A DNA stretch of 64,000 nucleotides from Aquanectria penicillioides (lineage: Eukaryota; Ascomycota; Sordariomycetes; Hypocreales; Nectriaceae), in NCBI GenBank assembly GCA_003415625.1, contig PYIU01000001.1, forward strand, positions 3,534,746 through 3,598,745, read 5' to 3'. The position numbers and the translations under genes are program-made. Positions 9,810 through 24,174 of this stretch are shown one piece after another (the first letter of the stretch is position 1; every line of letters starts with the position of its first letter). Below the pieces are notes generated by a model. It ran no database searches and was not told the DNA's origin. It was given only the letters and a program-made list of their open reading frames with translations.

Positions 9810-12800
9810 ATGCTGCGACGACCTCCGGGCGAGGGACGTCGGCCCTCCCAGCAACAAAAACTCTTGCTCGCCTTTGCTATCATTCTCCTGCCTTGGATCC
9901 AGCTTGTCGACGCTCAGCAGCAGCACCGACCCGCCGCCGATGCCATCCCACACTTGGATCGCCCTAGGGGCAGCAGCCAACAGCTCTCCGACGATGCCGT
10001 CGTCCATCAGTGGGCAGCCACCACTGCCGATGTCGCCGACGGCTCTCGCCAGACCGCCGAAAATATCAGGAGAGCCGCAGCCTTGAAGCAGCGCCAGCTC
10101 TACCAGCAACAACAAAAACCCAGCCTTAACCGAAAGAATCGAAAGAATGAACGCGAACACCCCATCATCCCTGACGATGCGAGCGCCCTCGCAACTTTGG
10201 CTCCGGCTCAGTCCGTCCGAGCACCAAACCCTTCACGACATCAACGGCCCAGCAGTATCCCCGCTTCTGGGCTGTCCTCGCCGCATCATGCGCGGAGTCT
10301 GGAGGACTGGGAAGTAGAAGACTTTGTTCTTCTGGCGACCGTCGATGGAGATTTGTACGCCAACGACCGACGGACCGGTAAGGAACGCTGGCACCTTGAG
10401 GTCGACCAACCCATGGTCGAGACCAAGCACCACCGCTCCAACCAGTCCATCCTCGACGATGACTACAACCCTATCGACCACTACATCTGGGCCGTTGAGC
10501 CCAATCGTGAGGGTGGAATTTATGTTTGGATTCCAGACTCAAACGCTGGTCTTGTTTGGACCGGCTACACCATGAAGAAAATCGTCGAAGAGCTCGCACC
10601 CCATGCCCACGACGACCCTCCAGTAGTTTACACTGGCGATAAGAAGACGACTATGATTACCCTCGATGCAGCCACCGGCCGAGTCCTCAAGTGGTTCGGC
10701 TCTAGCGGTTCTCACGTCAACGAAGCTGAAAGCTGCCTGCGACCAAATACCCTCTACGACATGGACAACGAGGAGTGCAGCTCTACTGGTACAATTACTC
10801 TCGGAAGAACTGAGTACACGGTCGGCATTCAACGTCGCGATGGCATCCCGATTGCAACCCTGAAATACTCTGAGTGGAGCCCTAACAATTTCGACAATGA
10901 TCTTTGGCAGCAACACCATTCCTCCCTCGACAGCAGATACATTACGAGCCAGCACGATGGCAAAGTGTACGCATTTGATTATGCTCGCTCCGAAAAGGCC
11001 GAACCCCTCTTCAGCGAAGATTTCTCCGCCCCGTAGCCCGCGTCTTTGATGTCTGTCGACCATGGGATGCCACTCTAGAGAGCAACCCGGACCTCGTTGT
11101 TCTCCCCCAACCACCAATGCCATCGCAAGACGAAACCATTGCCCGCATGCGTAGCAACAGCATTTTCCTGAATCAAACCCGATCTGGAAGCTGGTACGCG
11201 ATGTCTGGCCGGTCGTACCCGCTCATCATCAATGCTCCCATTGCCCAGATATCTCGCCCAGATTGGTTGGATATTGCGCCGGCTTGGGACACCATCAACC
11301 CAGACAAGCTCTCCAAGGTCTTGGTTGGAACTCACTTCCTCGAGAGCTTCCGTGGCACCTATCAGAAGCCGCCAACTTTGCCTGCACCTCCCATGGATGG
11401 GTATGATCACTACGGCCCTATTGATGACAATGACAATGACTCGAATCTACCCCTCGTTGTTGACGTGCCTGACGAGCCCACTATCATCACTAAGGTCAAG
11501 TCGCTGCCCCAAAGCGCTGCAAACAGCGTCATTGAGTTCATCAGCAACCCTATCCTCATTATTTTATTTTTCGTCACCTTGATTTACAACGAGAAGAAAC
11601 TTCGACGATCCTACCATCGGGTCAGGAGCAAGGGCATCATCAATCAACTTCAATACTACCTGGCATCAAAGCCTGATCCCGAGCTCATTGAAGATGACCT
11701 AAGCGACAGGGAGGTAGAGCCAGTAGGGGAGGCACCCGAAGCACCTATTGAAGAGAAGAAAGCGGAGAAGAAGACAGAAGAGCCTGCTCCCTCACCACAA
11801 GATACAGTTGAACCAGCGCCAGTTGGGGAGGACGTGCCCGAGACAAAGGAGAAGAAGCTTGAACCTGCCGCCAAGGAAGTGCCCAGGCCGCCAGGTGACG
11901 TCCTTGCCGAACCACCGGCTGCCGACGCGCTGTCCGTTGATGTTCAGGTGGCTGCACCTCCCGAAAAGAAGAAGAAGGCGCACAGAGGCCGCCGAGGAGG
12001 TGTGAAGCACCGTAAGGGACGTGGGAGAGAGACGTCGCAGTCTCGTGAGGATGACCCTGGCCAGACCATCGACGAAGCTGTTAACAACGCTAAGAAATTG
12101 GGAGATCGCCCGAGCTTGGAACCTGATGTCATGACGGTCGCCAATGACATGTCATCTGTGACTGGCTCCGTTATCCGAATGGGCAATATTGAAGTCAACA
12201 CTGACGAGCAGCTGGGAACTGGAAGCAATGGCACACTGGTCTTTGCTGGGAAGTTTGACGGCCGAGAAGTGGCTGTCAAGCGAATGCTGATCCAATTCTA
12301 CGACATTGCATCCCAGGAGACTAGATTGCTCCGCGAGAGTGACGATCATCCAAATGGTATTAAGATTTGCAACCCACTTCTATCGATTCATGCTAACAAG
12401 AACAGTCATTCGATACTTCTCCCAGCAGATGCGGGATGGATTCCTCTATATTGCTCTGGAACGATGCGCTGCGTCGTTGGCCGATGTCGTGGAGAGGCCT
12501 CACTTTTTCCGGGATCTCGCCAACGCCGGACGACAGGACCTTCCCAATGTCCTGTATCAGATTACAAATGGTATTAGTCACCTTCATGGGCTGCGAATCG
12601 TTCATCGCGACCTTAAACCACAAAACATTCTCGTCAACATGGGCAAGGATGGAAGGCCCCGCCTGTTGGTGTCTGATTTTGGTCTTTGCAAGAAGCTCGA
12701 AGGTGGTCAGTCTTCCTTTGGTGCGACAACAGGCAGGGCAGCGGGAACCTCAGGTTGGCGTGCCCCCGAGCTCCTGCTTGATGATGATGCTCGTGAGTCT

Positions 12801-13544
12801 GGGACTATGGAGCTGAGCACGCAGAGTGGATCCAACTCTGTGTTGGTTTCGGACAACATGGTTCACAACCGCCGGGCGACACGTGCCATCGACATCTTCT
12901 CCCTGGGATTGGTTTTCTTTTACGTCTTGACCAATGGTTCGCATCCCTTTGACTGCGGAGACAGATATATGAGGGAAGTCAACATCCGCAAGGGTAACTA
13001 CAACTTGCGGCCTCTTGACGCCCTTGGCGATTTTGCGTATGAGGCTGAGGATCTAGTTGCGGCGATGCTTGAAGCGGACCCCAAGAAGAGACCCACTGCA
13101 AGAGACGTCATGTCGCATCCCTTCTTTTGGTCAGCGAAGAAGAGACTGGCTTTCTTGTGTGATGTATCGGATCATTTCGAGAAGGAACCAAGAGATCCTC
13201 CATCGCCAGCGTTGGCCGAGTTGGAAAGACATGCCCCTGAGGTGACTCGAGGCGACTTCCTGCGGAGCTTGCCCCGAGACTTTGTCGATTCCCTTGGCAA
13301 GCAGCGCAAGTACACTGGGTCGAGGCTTTTAGACTTGCTGCGTGCGTTGCGGAACAAGAAGAACCACTACGAAGATATGCCAGAGGGTCTGAAGCGTAGT
13401 GTGGGCCCACTGCCAGAAGGATATCTTGCCTTTTGGACAGTGCGTTTCCCCATGCTGCTCCTGACTTGCTGGAACGTAGTTTACAACGTGCAGTGGGAGG
13501 AGACAGACCGGTTCAGGGAGTATTATGAACCTGCAGCACTGTGA
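9810..13544 (+). CDS. IRE1: IRE1-type unfolded-protein-response sensor kinase/endoribonuclease (frame broken once)
   Basis: IRE1 senses misfolded protein in the ER lumen and then splices the HAC1/hacA mRNA with its cytosolic RNase. The first frame (9810 to about 11031) gives a signal peptide with a hydrophobic LLLAFAIILLPW core, then the luminal beta domain. At about 11031 (GCC CC|GTAGCC) one base is missing; the frame then continues as VARVFDVCRPWD in the +2 frame with no gap in similarity. Then come a transmembrane segment (about residue 573-593, NPILIILFFVTLIYN), an acidic/basic linker, and a kinase with GTGSNG, VAVKRM, HRDLKPQN and SDFGLCKK. The KEN RNase domain includes YTGSRLLDLLRALRNKK then NHYED, aligning with the catalytic Tyr, Arg, Asn and His of the yeast enzyme. 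One 49-nt intron (12357-12405, TGCTAAC branch site) is spliced within the kinase. With the frame mended the length would be about 1228 aa, normal for the family. Confidence 0.93.
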
Positions 13545-14920
13545 AAAGGGACTTGATCATGCGCTGTGGGTGATGCATGAGGGTGCGACTGTCTCTCGTT
13601 ACGATTGAATGAACATAGGCGAATACTTTGTGCTTACTGGAATGGATATTAGCGTGCAATAATCATTTCGAATAGTGAACAGGCCGAAAAAAAAATGATT
13701 GTGTTGCTAATGCTATCTTTATGAGCAGAGTTTGCTTTGTCTCTACGCTAGTAGCCTCCTTTAAACCTCATTTGGTGAGGGATGTGATCTGCTTGCATGC
13801 TGATGCTGACCCAAACGGCAACTAACACTTAAAAGAGTCTACGATGTTGGGTTCTACAAAAGTAGGCGCTTCGCGGTGGGAACGCCTGGTACTGGCCCTT
13901 CACCATGACTCACGCATGATCTTTGTATGAGGCCTTAGACATTGTGCCAAGAACGACCCGTACTAGATCAGGGTTTCAATCGACTCTTGAGCTGATTGAT
14001 ACTGCGCTACAAGAATCCTGTGCTGCACATCATTACTATGATACCTCTTGCATGGATGGTGTTTTATCGGCCCAATACTTTGTAGCAAGACCTTGTGGGG
14101 GCTGTTGGTATTATCATTTCAGCCTTCGTGAGACTAACGGTCTCACCTTGTTCTTTTCTTTCGTTTCTTCACAATGTCTTCTAAAGACCTACCTGCGCCT
14201 TCATATTCGGTTCAGTCAAATAAGTTCTCGCAACTAGTTATCATCCGTCTGAGACAAATGATGTCTTTAAAAAAGCTCCTAATAGATAGTTATCTAAGGG
14301 AATGAATGGGCTTGCCTGTTGGAAGTACGAACGAGCGGCAATGGAGATGCTTGATGAGGAGCATGTGCCCCTTGAGCTATCTCGTGCCGATAACAATATC
14401 TATATTCTTGGCATCATTAATGGCCAGAGTGTTGTGATTGCAGGCCTCCACTACCTCGCCAGTTGCCTGGCAGCGACGGTCGTTACTTAGATCGGTATGT
14501 ACAATCTTGTATCAAAGTATGGGATGAAGAGCCGCTGGAAAGGGGCCGAAAACCGTGGAGGGGAAGAGCAAGTGAGGGAGACTCTGAAGAGCAAACTATC
14601 CTGATGTCTTCTGATAAACGAGTAGTAAGCCTCTTCTTTAAGGTGTTGATTTGATCATCTTAATATTGGCAGAATGCGATCCGAATTAGAATCAATGAAT
14701 GAATGACTGGACGACCAATCTAATTGGAAACATATTCTTCAACTTTTTCGTTCATTGATCTACAATCTCGGGTCTTTTTTTCTAGGGATAAAGCCCAAAG
14801 GCTCGGCGTCACACCGAATTCATTTAGTCCCCACAATCGTTGCTTGTGATTTCTATGTCTCTAGCCACCTACTTCGCCCATCGAAACGATTGCATTTTTG
14901 AAACTACCCAACTATTCCGA
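13545..14920. other. Intergenic between IRE1 and a hydrophobin-like remnant
   Basis: No supported gene. Several 60-100-codon frames exist (for example 13923-14237), but none has a recognisable motif or convincing composition. The IRE1 3' end probably lies in the first few hundred bases. Confidence 0.4.
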
Positions 14921-15250
14921 ATGAAACTCCAGACTATCGCCGCCCTGGTTCTTTGCCGGCGCCTCAGTGGTGTTACCCGCCGCCAACAGTGGTCATAATG
15001 ATTACCAAGCCTGCCCCCCCCACCAGTTACTTCCACCACATCCTTCAGCGCTGCGCTGCCGGTGGCGGCGGTAGTGTTGGAGAGGACTGCACATGCCGTG
15101 AGTTCCGCACCCTGACGGGAGAGTTGCGAACAAACCCTAGCTCAACTATCAATAGCTAGCGAAACCCTGGCGAGCGATTCTGCCTTTAAGTCTGCCTGCG
15201 CTGGAGATGGCAAGCATGCCTAGTGCTGTACGGTACCAGCACCAGTTGTA
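14921..15250 (+). pseudogene. Possible secreted Cys-rich (hydrophobin-like) remnant
   Basis: An ATG at 14921 opens a signal-peptide-like start (MKLQTIAALVLC). A frameshift leads to ASVVLPAANSGHNDYQACPP, and further along the same general frame gives ESCEQTLAQLSIASET and SAFKSACAGDGKHA, a stop at a position where TAG could come from CAG, then CCTVP. The spacing C-x8-CC near the end, with small residues between, recalls the C-terminal half of class II hydrophobins, but the distance before it (about 23 residues) is longer than usual. At least one frameshift and two stops make it non-functional. Hydrophobin is my best guess and is weakly supported. Confidence 0.35.
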
Positions 15251-15878
15251 TGAGACACCACTTTCCTTCTGCTGTAGCATATAATCACTAGGACGATATC
15301 ACAGGCTGGGATGGAAGCCCTTTGCATAAATTTTCTTGGAGGAAGCTAATTATCAATCACGTTTCAACACGGCAATTGGTAGAAGGGTCAAGTACGCGGG
15401 GTAATAATGCAATTTTTGAGCAACTTTTGAAGCTACCGCACTTCACCCAAGACTTGGATCACGAGGGTTATCTCTCACAAAGGGTAGCACTCGTGGATGG
15501 TCTGTATTCGAGTTGGGCCCACCTCAGTGCCTATGTTCCAGTATCCTAGGCTTAAAATAGATTATTGAGTTTATATAGGGTGTTCATTTGGGAATAAGTT
15601 AGGCCCTCGAGTTGCCCTTCATGTTCAATCGGTATCTCTCTACTTGTCATTCTATCAGCACGTCCACACATTGCCTCATTTCAACGCCTAAATCACATTT
15701 GGCCTCATCGCCCCCAAATTTACTCGCTCGCTTCCTTTCCGCCAGGAACTGGTACTGTCAACACGCACATGATCATGTCACCAATCATTCTTTCCCCTGT
15801 ACACCTAAAAAAAAAAAGAGGGCAAAATGAGGAAAGAAGAAGAGAAGAAGAAACAAAACAGGCCGCCCCGACAGCCAC
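15251..15878. other. Intergenic, end of HEL2 3' flank
   Basis: No gene is seen. A poly-A run at 15808-15818 and a purine-rich tract (15818-15862) lie just beyond the minus-strand stop codon of the HEL2-like gene. These may belong to its 3' untranslated region or terminator. Confidence 0.35.
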
Positions 15879-18296
15879 TTATCCCCATTGCACTAGGACC
15901 TGCTTCTTGTTCTTCTTGCCCTTCTTGCCCTTGCCGGCTCCGTCCTCGGCGTCCTCGGCGGGTTCCTGAGCAGCCGGCGTTGACGAGCCGCTTTCTCCGC
16001 CCCACTGGAAGCCGGTCTCACGGTGGCCGTAGTCGCGACGGACGGGACGACCGTTGCCGTATCCGAAAATGGTAGTTTGGGGTTTGGGAGCGGTGGGGAG
16101 CGCGGGGAATGCGTCCTCGGGGCCCTTGTTGTTGCGTGGTCGGCTAATGGTTGTGGATTGGGAGGACTGGGCGGCCGAGCCCGTGGTCCAAGATGGGCGG
16201 GAGGAAGATGCAGATGAGGAGGAGGGTCCGGCGGAGGCGGAGGAGGATGGCAGCGAGGGGAAGGCCAATGATGATGGCGGCTGGACAGCTGGGCTGGAGC
16301 CCCACGAAGAGTTGACCTTTGGCGAAACAATAGCCGGGCCGCCAAGCCGAGTGCTATTCTTGAGCTTGAGGACTCGGTTCGAGTGCTTCTGCGACGGTGC
16401 TGCTGTCGGCACGGCCGGGTTGGCTGCGCCCGCGCTGGCCCAACCACTTGAGCTCGAGGTAGCGCCGTGCATGCCGCTGAGCCCGGGCAGACTGGGGTAA
16501 TCCTCGTTGATGGCTCGCCAGTCCTGCCACGCCTTGCGCAGGTCGTCGGACTTCTTCTTGTCTTCGAACAGCTCGGCAACTTCACGGACGAGCGTGCCTA
16601 GAGCGTTTGATGAAGCATCGGCGAAGAGGGTGAAGAAGGCATCGACTAGCTGGGGCCCGGTGAAGCCGCCTTGTCGGTATGCGGAGATGTGGTTGCGGAA
16701 TGTCGTCATCCTCTGGGTGTTGTTGCCCAGCAGGTTTGATGCCCGCTCGACAACAGCGCCGTGGCGAACAAGGCGTGCCCGCTCCTCGGGGGTCATGTTG
16801 GAGGTGTCGTTGACGGTCAGCTGTTCCATGGGAGTGCTGAGGTCATTTTGGCTGCCTCGGGGCGTTGATGACGAGCCACCGCTTCGGGGCTGTGATGAAG
16901 AGGTTGCAGGAGCGGGAGTAGCAGCAGGTGCCGCGGATAGTTGGCCTCCAAAGGTGCGGTTAGAAATAGACTGGGCCGAGTGGATGGCCATCTGGCGCTG
17001 GAAAGCGATTTCATCTCGTCGTAGTGGCTGAGCCGAGCTCACTGGAGCTGACTCTGCGTTGGGATCACGGCCCCGACCTCTACCTCGGCCGCTGCGTCCC
17101 TCGCCCTCGCGGGCACCTCCGCCTCTTCGTTCTTGTTGATATGATTGCCTGTAATCAAATCCTGAAATGTCAACCACGCGGGCATCTCTCCCGGTCGACC
17201 TGCCGCCGTGCTCGCTCAGCTGGTGGGCCTGCAAGTCCAATTCCGACTCAAAGACGACAAACTTCTTCTCCATACATTCGCGATCGGAGCACAAGTAATG
17301 ATCCTTTTTAAAGTGTTCTTCGAGGGCGTTGTAATCCATATAATAGTGAGGTTTCCTAGAGTCTCTCCTATCGCAGATAAAACACCTCTCATGCTTCATC
17401 CTGCAATGCTCGTACAGCTTGTCGTCGTCGTAAAAGCGCTCGCCACAGAAACCGCACAGAGGGTGTCCCTTAAAACCAGTCTGGTCAGCGGCACCGGGCT
17501 TATCGTCGCCATGTCGCATATGCTTCTCTAATTCGCGGTCGGCGAAGAGCTCGTGCTCGTGGGTAAAGACCTTCTTGTTTCGGGTACAGAGGTCACACAT
17601 GCGCTTGCGATGGGCAGACTTGACATGGCGGTGCAAGTCGGGCCAGCCCAAGCCGGCAAAGTCACAGGAAGGATCGGGACAGTTGTATCGGAGGAGAAGA
17701 ACTGTGTCGCCGACGATGTCCTCATTGGTGTACTTGATTCCGATGTTGCTGTCGGTGGTGGTGATGTCCTTATCAGTGTATTCCTCGAAACGTTTCTCAG
17801 GGTCGTCGGTAAAAATGACAAAGTCTGCGGGGGTCTATCGAGACTGGTCAGCAGGCTGAATGTGAGAGACGCAAGGGGGGATCTGGCGTACTCGACAATG
17901 AGCGCAATCCTTGGTCTTATAGAGGGCTCTCATGCGGAGGCCACAAATGTGGCAGGTGGTGTGGTTGCAGGGCGCAATTGAGTGGTGAGCGACGGGGTTT
18001 GCACAGATGAAGCAGACCTCAGCATCGTCGTCATCGCCTGCAGCCTCTTTAGCGGCGGCTCCTGAGCCCAGGGCATGCGCTCTCGAAGCAGCAGCAGCGA
18101 CATCTTGAGCAGCTGGGCTTGCTGGAGCGGCTGAAGCGTTGTTTCCACCTCGTCCTCGGCGGGTGCCTCCCCGTCGATTCTGGTTGTTACCTTTGCCTCG
18201 TCCACGGCCACGGCCTCTGGCGCCGTCACCGCCACGGGGTTGGGACTGGGATTCGGAGGGAGTTGGTGCAGAGGCACCGTCGCCGTCTGGGGCCAT
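15879..18296 (-). CDS. HEL2: RING E3 ubiquitin ligase, HEL2/ZNF598 type
   Basis: HEL2 ubiquitinates ribosomal proteins of collided ribosomes and starts ribosome-associated quality control, in the cytosol. My model is complement(17892..18296) joined to complement(15879..17834), 786 aa, with a 57-nt intron (donor GTACGC, acceptor TAG). Residues 1-75 are a basic RG/GRG-rich tail. Residues 95-134 are the RING (CFICANP, CNHTTCHIC, CAHC). After TPADFVIFTDDPEKRFEEY come a series of C2H2-type fingers (CPDPSCDF...H, CDLC...H, CGFC...H, CFICDR...H, CSDREC...H) as in HEL2/ZNF598. The C-terminal 450 residues are low-complexity Ser/Pro/Ala-rich with a helical block around MTPEERARLVRHG and ADASSNALGTLVREVAELF, and a lysine-rich end. 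The order RING then multiple fingers is diagnostic. It is convergent with IRE1. Confidence 0.92.
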
Positions 18297-19739
18297 GGTG
18301 GTTGCAGGAGCTGCGGTGGTGGTTGTGGTGGCCGTGATGGTAGCCGTGGTGGAGGTGTTTGGGAGCTTGTGGGGTTGAATCGTGGTTTGCGTGGGAGTGA
18401 ATGGAGCACGAATAGCGTGTGTGTGAATCGGGGTTGGAGGGGCGGGGGCCTAAGGCCGCAAGAAAGGGCGAGCTGAAGCGGTGCTGGAAATGCGGTTCGG
18501 GAGGTCAGGTATGCGGTATGTCGAAGGGTTATGAATTCTGCGGAGGGAAATGGAGCCGAAAAACGAAGCCAGTGATATCGACCAGATTTTATTTGGGCCA
18601 CCACCAAGCCGGTTTGGACAGCGCTGTGGTGGGAGATGGCGGGGCACTTTCCATTCAGAGTCAGACCGGGCTCAAGGCTCCTTTCGCTTCGGGGTATTGG
18701 TGGGGGATCATTTTGTGGCTTGCCTCCCTTGTGGCGTGGGGTTTGGGTTGGGGTTGCAGTGCTGTTGCCCGCTGTCCCCGTCTCGTGGTTGTGGCTGAGT
18801 AATGCGCCGCAATGACTCTGACTTTTTGCTTAGGACCTGCCTATGCGGAACGTGCTGTTCCATCCATCCAATGCCATGACTCTTCCGCCAAGTAGGCTGA
18901 TTTCTGTTTAATAAAGGAAAAGATGAGTCAAGCGAGCCCCCTAACGTCAAATTTCTGGCATCATTTCGGAAATTATGCAATCAACTCACGGATACGAGGC
19001 ATTGCTGACCACAATTGCTTCCGAGCTGAAACCCTACCGTATACACGAGTCCGCCTCGCCCGAGCCTGTATGCGGGCCATCATGGTCTCTGATCTACCTA
19101 TGACGCACCCTTCAAGTTTCGAGCAGGGAACCGATGCACTCAACCCCGTCAACCCCCCATGGGTGAATGCACGCCCAACCTTGGCGCTTGGATTTGCCAC
19201 ATAAAAAAAGAAGGGCATTATAACCAAGCAATATGTCGCGGCTATCTCCCGGTGTTGAAAGCATGTCTATCGGAGCACAAGACAGCGGCGGCACAACTGG
19301 AAGCTTGACACAGTGGGATTGTCAATGAGGACAATTAAAGTTACGCCGTGGCACTAACAGTTAGTTGCGTGAGTAGCCGTTGTGGTCGGAATATTATTCA
19401 TCCGCCCATCCAATTCTAGTTCAAATCAAGCAATGTCGAAAACCGATTTCAGAGTCAATGGAGGGCACTTGTCGGCTGGAGCTGGGTCGGGGACTGACTA
19501 TCTCAGATGCACATAATTGATCTCACTCACTGATTACCAGGCAACACAGCTGAACACAGCCTTGCCTGGTGACTATGCCTAGTGCGGTACGGAGTGGATT
19601 GTCTGGCCAACTGATTTGAGAGCCGAGAAACGCAGACAGGCGGCAGCCTCGCTGACCCCTCACCTATTATAACGTGATAAAGATAGGGCTTTTCTAGATT
19701 GGATTGTAGCAAGACACATATTTCGGATGCTTGGCCATA
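18297..19739. other. Intergenic between HEL2 and the NLR pseudogene
   Basis: No gene supported. The first part is G/T-rich on the plus strand (C/A-rich for the HEL2 transcript) and is the probable HEL2 promoter and leader. After about 18800 the composition becomes that of the accessory region. Confidence 0.4.
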
Positions 19740-21480
19740 ATGGAGGCTCTCGGTGTGGCTGCTAACGTGATCGCTGTCGTTGACTTGTCTGTTGAGGTTG
19801 CAACGCTCTGCTTCGAGTATGCCAAAGACGTTAAAAACGTATCGAGTGACATTGAACGCCTGGGAGTCGAAGTTGTCAATCTACGAACCGTTGCAGAATA
19901 GATCAAGGGGCTACTGGATGGTCCCAACCGAGAGAAACTAGAGAGATCACAGCGTGTAAAGATGGCCTGGACGATAGTCTTTTACCACTTGAGGCACTTA
20001 AGGAGAAGCTAGAGCCGGGAATATGACGCAAGGACATTAGAAAAATAGGCACAAATTCATCGAGATGGCCGTTTAAAAGCAAGGAGGTGGAGGGCTTCAT
20101 AGGGAGACTTCAACGACAAGCAGAAAATATTAATCGGATTCTCCAAGTTGAAGAGATGTAAGACTCCGTTGCATTGTCAATAAGCCCACCTTACACAGAT
20201 CAGCAACATTATTCTTGATGTTGACAAGAGGCTGCTTTCTATCGACCAAAAGGCCTCGCTAAGCAGTCTTTCTATAGCTCCGAGAGCTCTCGTGATGAGG
20301 AGTATAATGCCACTTGCTTGGAAAATACCCGCGTCGACCTCCTCCAATAGATCCATGACTGGGCCAAAGACCCCAGTGCTAAGACTATGTTCTGGCTGAA
20401 GGGTATGGCTCGTACCCACAAGTCTACAATATGCCATACTCTGGCTGGAGATTTCGCCCGTTCAGGTCGCCTCGGCGCCAGCTTCTTCGTTAAGAGAGAA
20501 GAGGCTGACCGAGGGAACCTATCAATGTTCTGTACAGCAATTGTAGTCCAACTTGCTCAGAGTCTGCCCGTGATTGCCCTATCTCTCAAAGCAGCTAAGC
20601 ACTTCGAGATCAGTTCCAAAAGCTTATCATGCAGCCACTGGGAAATATTCCACTCAATACAGGAAGACTGGACTCACTGGTTCTTGTGATTGATGCCCTC
20701 GACGAGTGCGACATCCCCGAAGATGTTGAACTTCTCATCAACCTCCTCTCTCAGACAATAGAGCTGCAGTTTCCAAGGCTAATAATCTTTATCACTAGCA
20801 GACCTGAACTACCCATTCGTATTGGTTTCACTGCTGTAAAGGGCTCACATGAAGACCTCCCGCTTCGTGATATCGCCGAAGAGATTGTTATAAGCAAGAT
20901 ATTGGAATTCATCTAAAAGATGAGCTGGAGCAAGTAAGACACATCCATGAACTGTCAGGGAATTGGCCGAGCGAGGATGAGATTATTTCTCTGGCACAGA
21001 TAGCCAACCCGCTTTTATTGCGGCTGCGACTATCTGTAGGTTTCTGAACGAGTCTCGGTTGGACCCCAAGAGTCGGCTGTATGGGGTGCTAAGCTACCGC
21101 TCAAGACGGCCATATTACAATTTTGAGGCGATATACCTGTTTGTCTTGAGTCAATTAACTTCTGGCCTTGATTCGATAGACGAGGTTGAGGTGCTTGGGC
21201 AATTTCAAAAGATTGTGGGGTCAATTGTTATTCTTGCAGATCCCCTTTCCGTTTCCCCTCTGGGAAAAGTATTTGGAACGAATCTCGACATCATTAGACG
21301 AGCGCCATCTCAGTTGCACTCTGTCCTAAACATTCCACCTGAACCCACATCTCCTATACGACTGCTACATTTCTCCTTTCGCGACTTCTTAGTGGACACA
21401 GAAAAGCTACCACAGCACTTCTCGGTTGATGAGAGGCAAGCCTACAAGCAGATGAACGATGTGAATCTCTTGAACCGCTA
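19740..21480 (+). pseudogene. NACHT-type NLR (STAND protein) pseudogene
   Basis: Fungal NLRs of this kind act in self/non-self recognition. The remnant starts at an ATG with the N-terminal domain typical of the class (MEALGVAANVIAVVDLSVEV, then DVKNVSSDIERLG), stops after about 54 codons, and continues in broken frames through WPFKSKEVEGFIGRLQRQ. The NACHT region has DWAKDPSAKTMFWLKGMART, where the P-loop reads GMARTHKST with the last glycine of GxxxxGKS replaced by His, then the Walker B stretch LVLVIDALDECD and the sensor-like IIFITSRPEL. A third frame (21059-21481) gives the winged-helix-like IRLLHFSFRDFLVD. No ankyrin, WD or TPR repeats follow. Many stops and at least three frameshifts show it is dead. 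Confidence 0.85.
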
Positions 21481-21853
21481 GTTCTTTCGTCACTCCTGGT
21501 TCTGCATCGCTTTTGAACTAGTCCTCCTTATGCGTACCAAAAGCTCCCAACATAGGCGGAGCCCGTAAACACCAAGGTTTATTGTAATCCATACAGCCAC
21601 AACTTTAAGGGGACCGCATTTCTGCTTTAGTTAGTGTAGCCTTATGAGCGAGCTCTCGCGGTAAGGTAAATTTCTCTCGGCGGATCATGATCAACATCTC
21701 TATTACCGGTAGGATTTTGCCGGATTGGATCGCTTATTCCCGGCACGTGCTCACTTGCCATAACGTTGATCTTGCGGGGGACTCGGCGATTTTCATCAGC
21801 TCACCAACTACAAAACCGCGTCACAGGATCCAACATCCAGCGTTCATGTCGGA
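21481..21853. promoter_or_regulatory. Upstream region of the MetAP2 gene
   Basis: Short gap between the NLR remnant and the aminopeptidase ATG. No ORF, TATA box or repeat stands out. Confidence 0.35.
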
Positions 21854-23522
<1,669 letters not shown>

Positions 23523-24174
23523 TCTGGATAGTTGTTTATTCGGATGAGAAATTGCTAGAATGACTTGCGATAATTCGTTACACGTTTCAACACAGGTTGA
23601 AGGGCAGTTTCAACACGGCCCTCGATTGCGCTCTACAGCCGCAACAAGGCGGCTTTAACACTGCTCTAACATGGTCGCACGGGTTCAACACAACTGCGTA
23701 TTTTATATTCACCACATTCATTCAACAATCTAGGATATTCTGTGTTTGCTATTGCTCAATGAACGGCAGATCCAACTAAGTGATCTGAATAGGCCAACTA
23801 ATCTGACTCTATTCTCTTATTTTTCGTGAATCAGTTTTCATCAATGGTCGGCGCCAGCAATGCTTTCAAACGAGGGAGATATGTATGGGGAATTCGTATC
23901 CAGTGGATATTCAATTTCTCACTCACTCAATGACCAACTGTATAGCCAACTTGATGCGCACTTCTCTATTTCAGTAAAGATGCGCCTTTGGACTAGTTGA
24001 CTTGACACATGGACCCTCTAGTCCTTTGTTGAGCAATTTTAACACATGGAATCCCCTTGAAAGAGGGCACAAGGCGCGTGATGACTTAATATTAAAGAAA
24101 GAAAACATCAAATTCAATCATGCAGGTGGGGGATACTAGGACATTTCGTACCTAGTTTGCTGCTACATCTCTTT
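23523..24174. other. AT-rich intergenic
   Basis: No gene is seen. Two short CAACA-rich near-repeats occur around 23586-23700 (TTTCAACACAGG, TTTCAACACGGC, GGTTCAACACAA), of unknown meaning. Confidence 0.35.

Noticed and set aside
10230..11123. Long minus-strand frames across IRE1
   Set aside because: No motifs, and they overlap the well-supported kinase gene.
15893..16585. Arg/Pro-rich minus frames inside the HEL2-like gene, and plus frames at 16054-17031
   Set aside because: Shadows of the GC-rich second exon; the HEL2 frame carries the zinc fingers.
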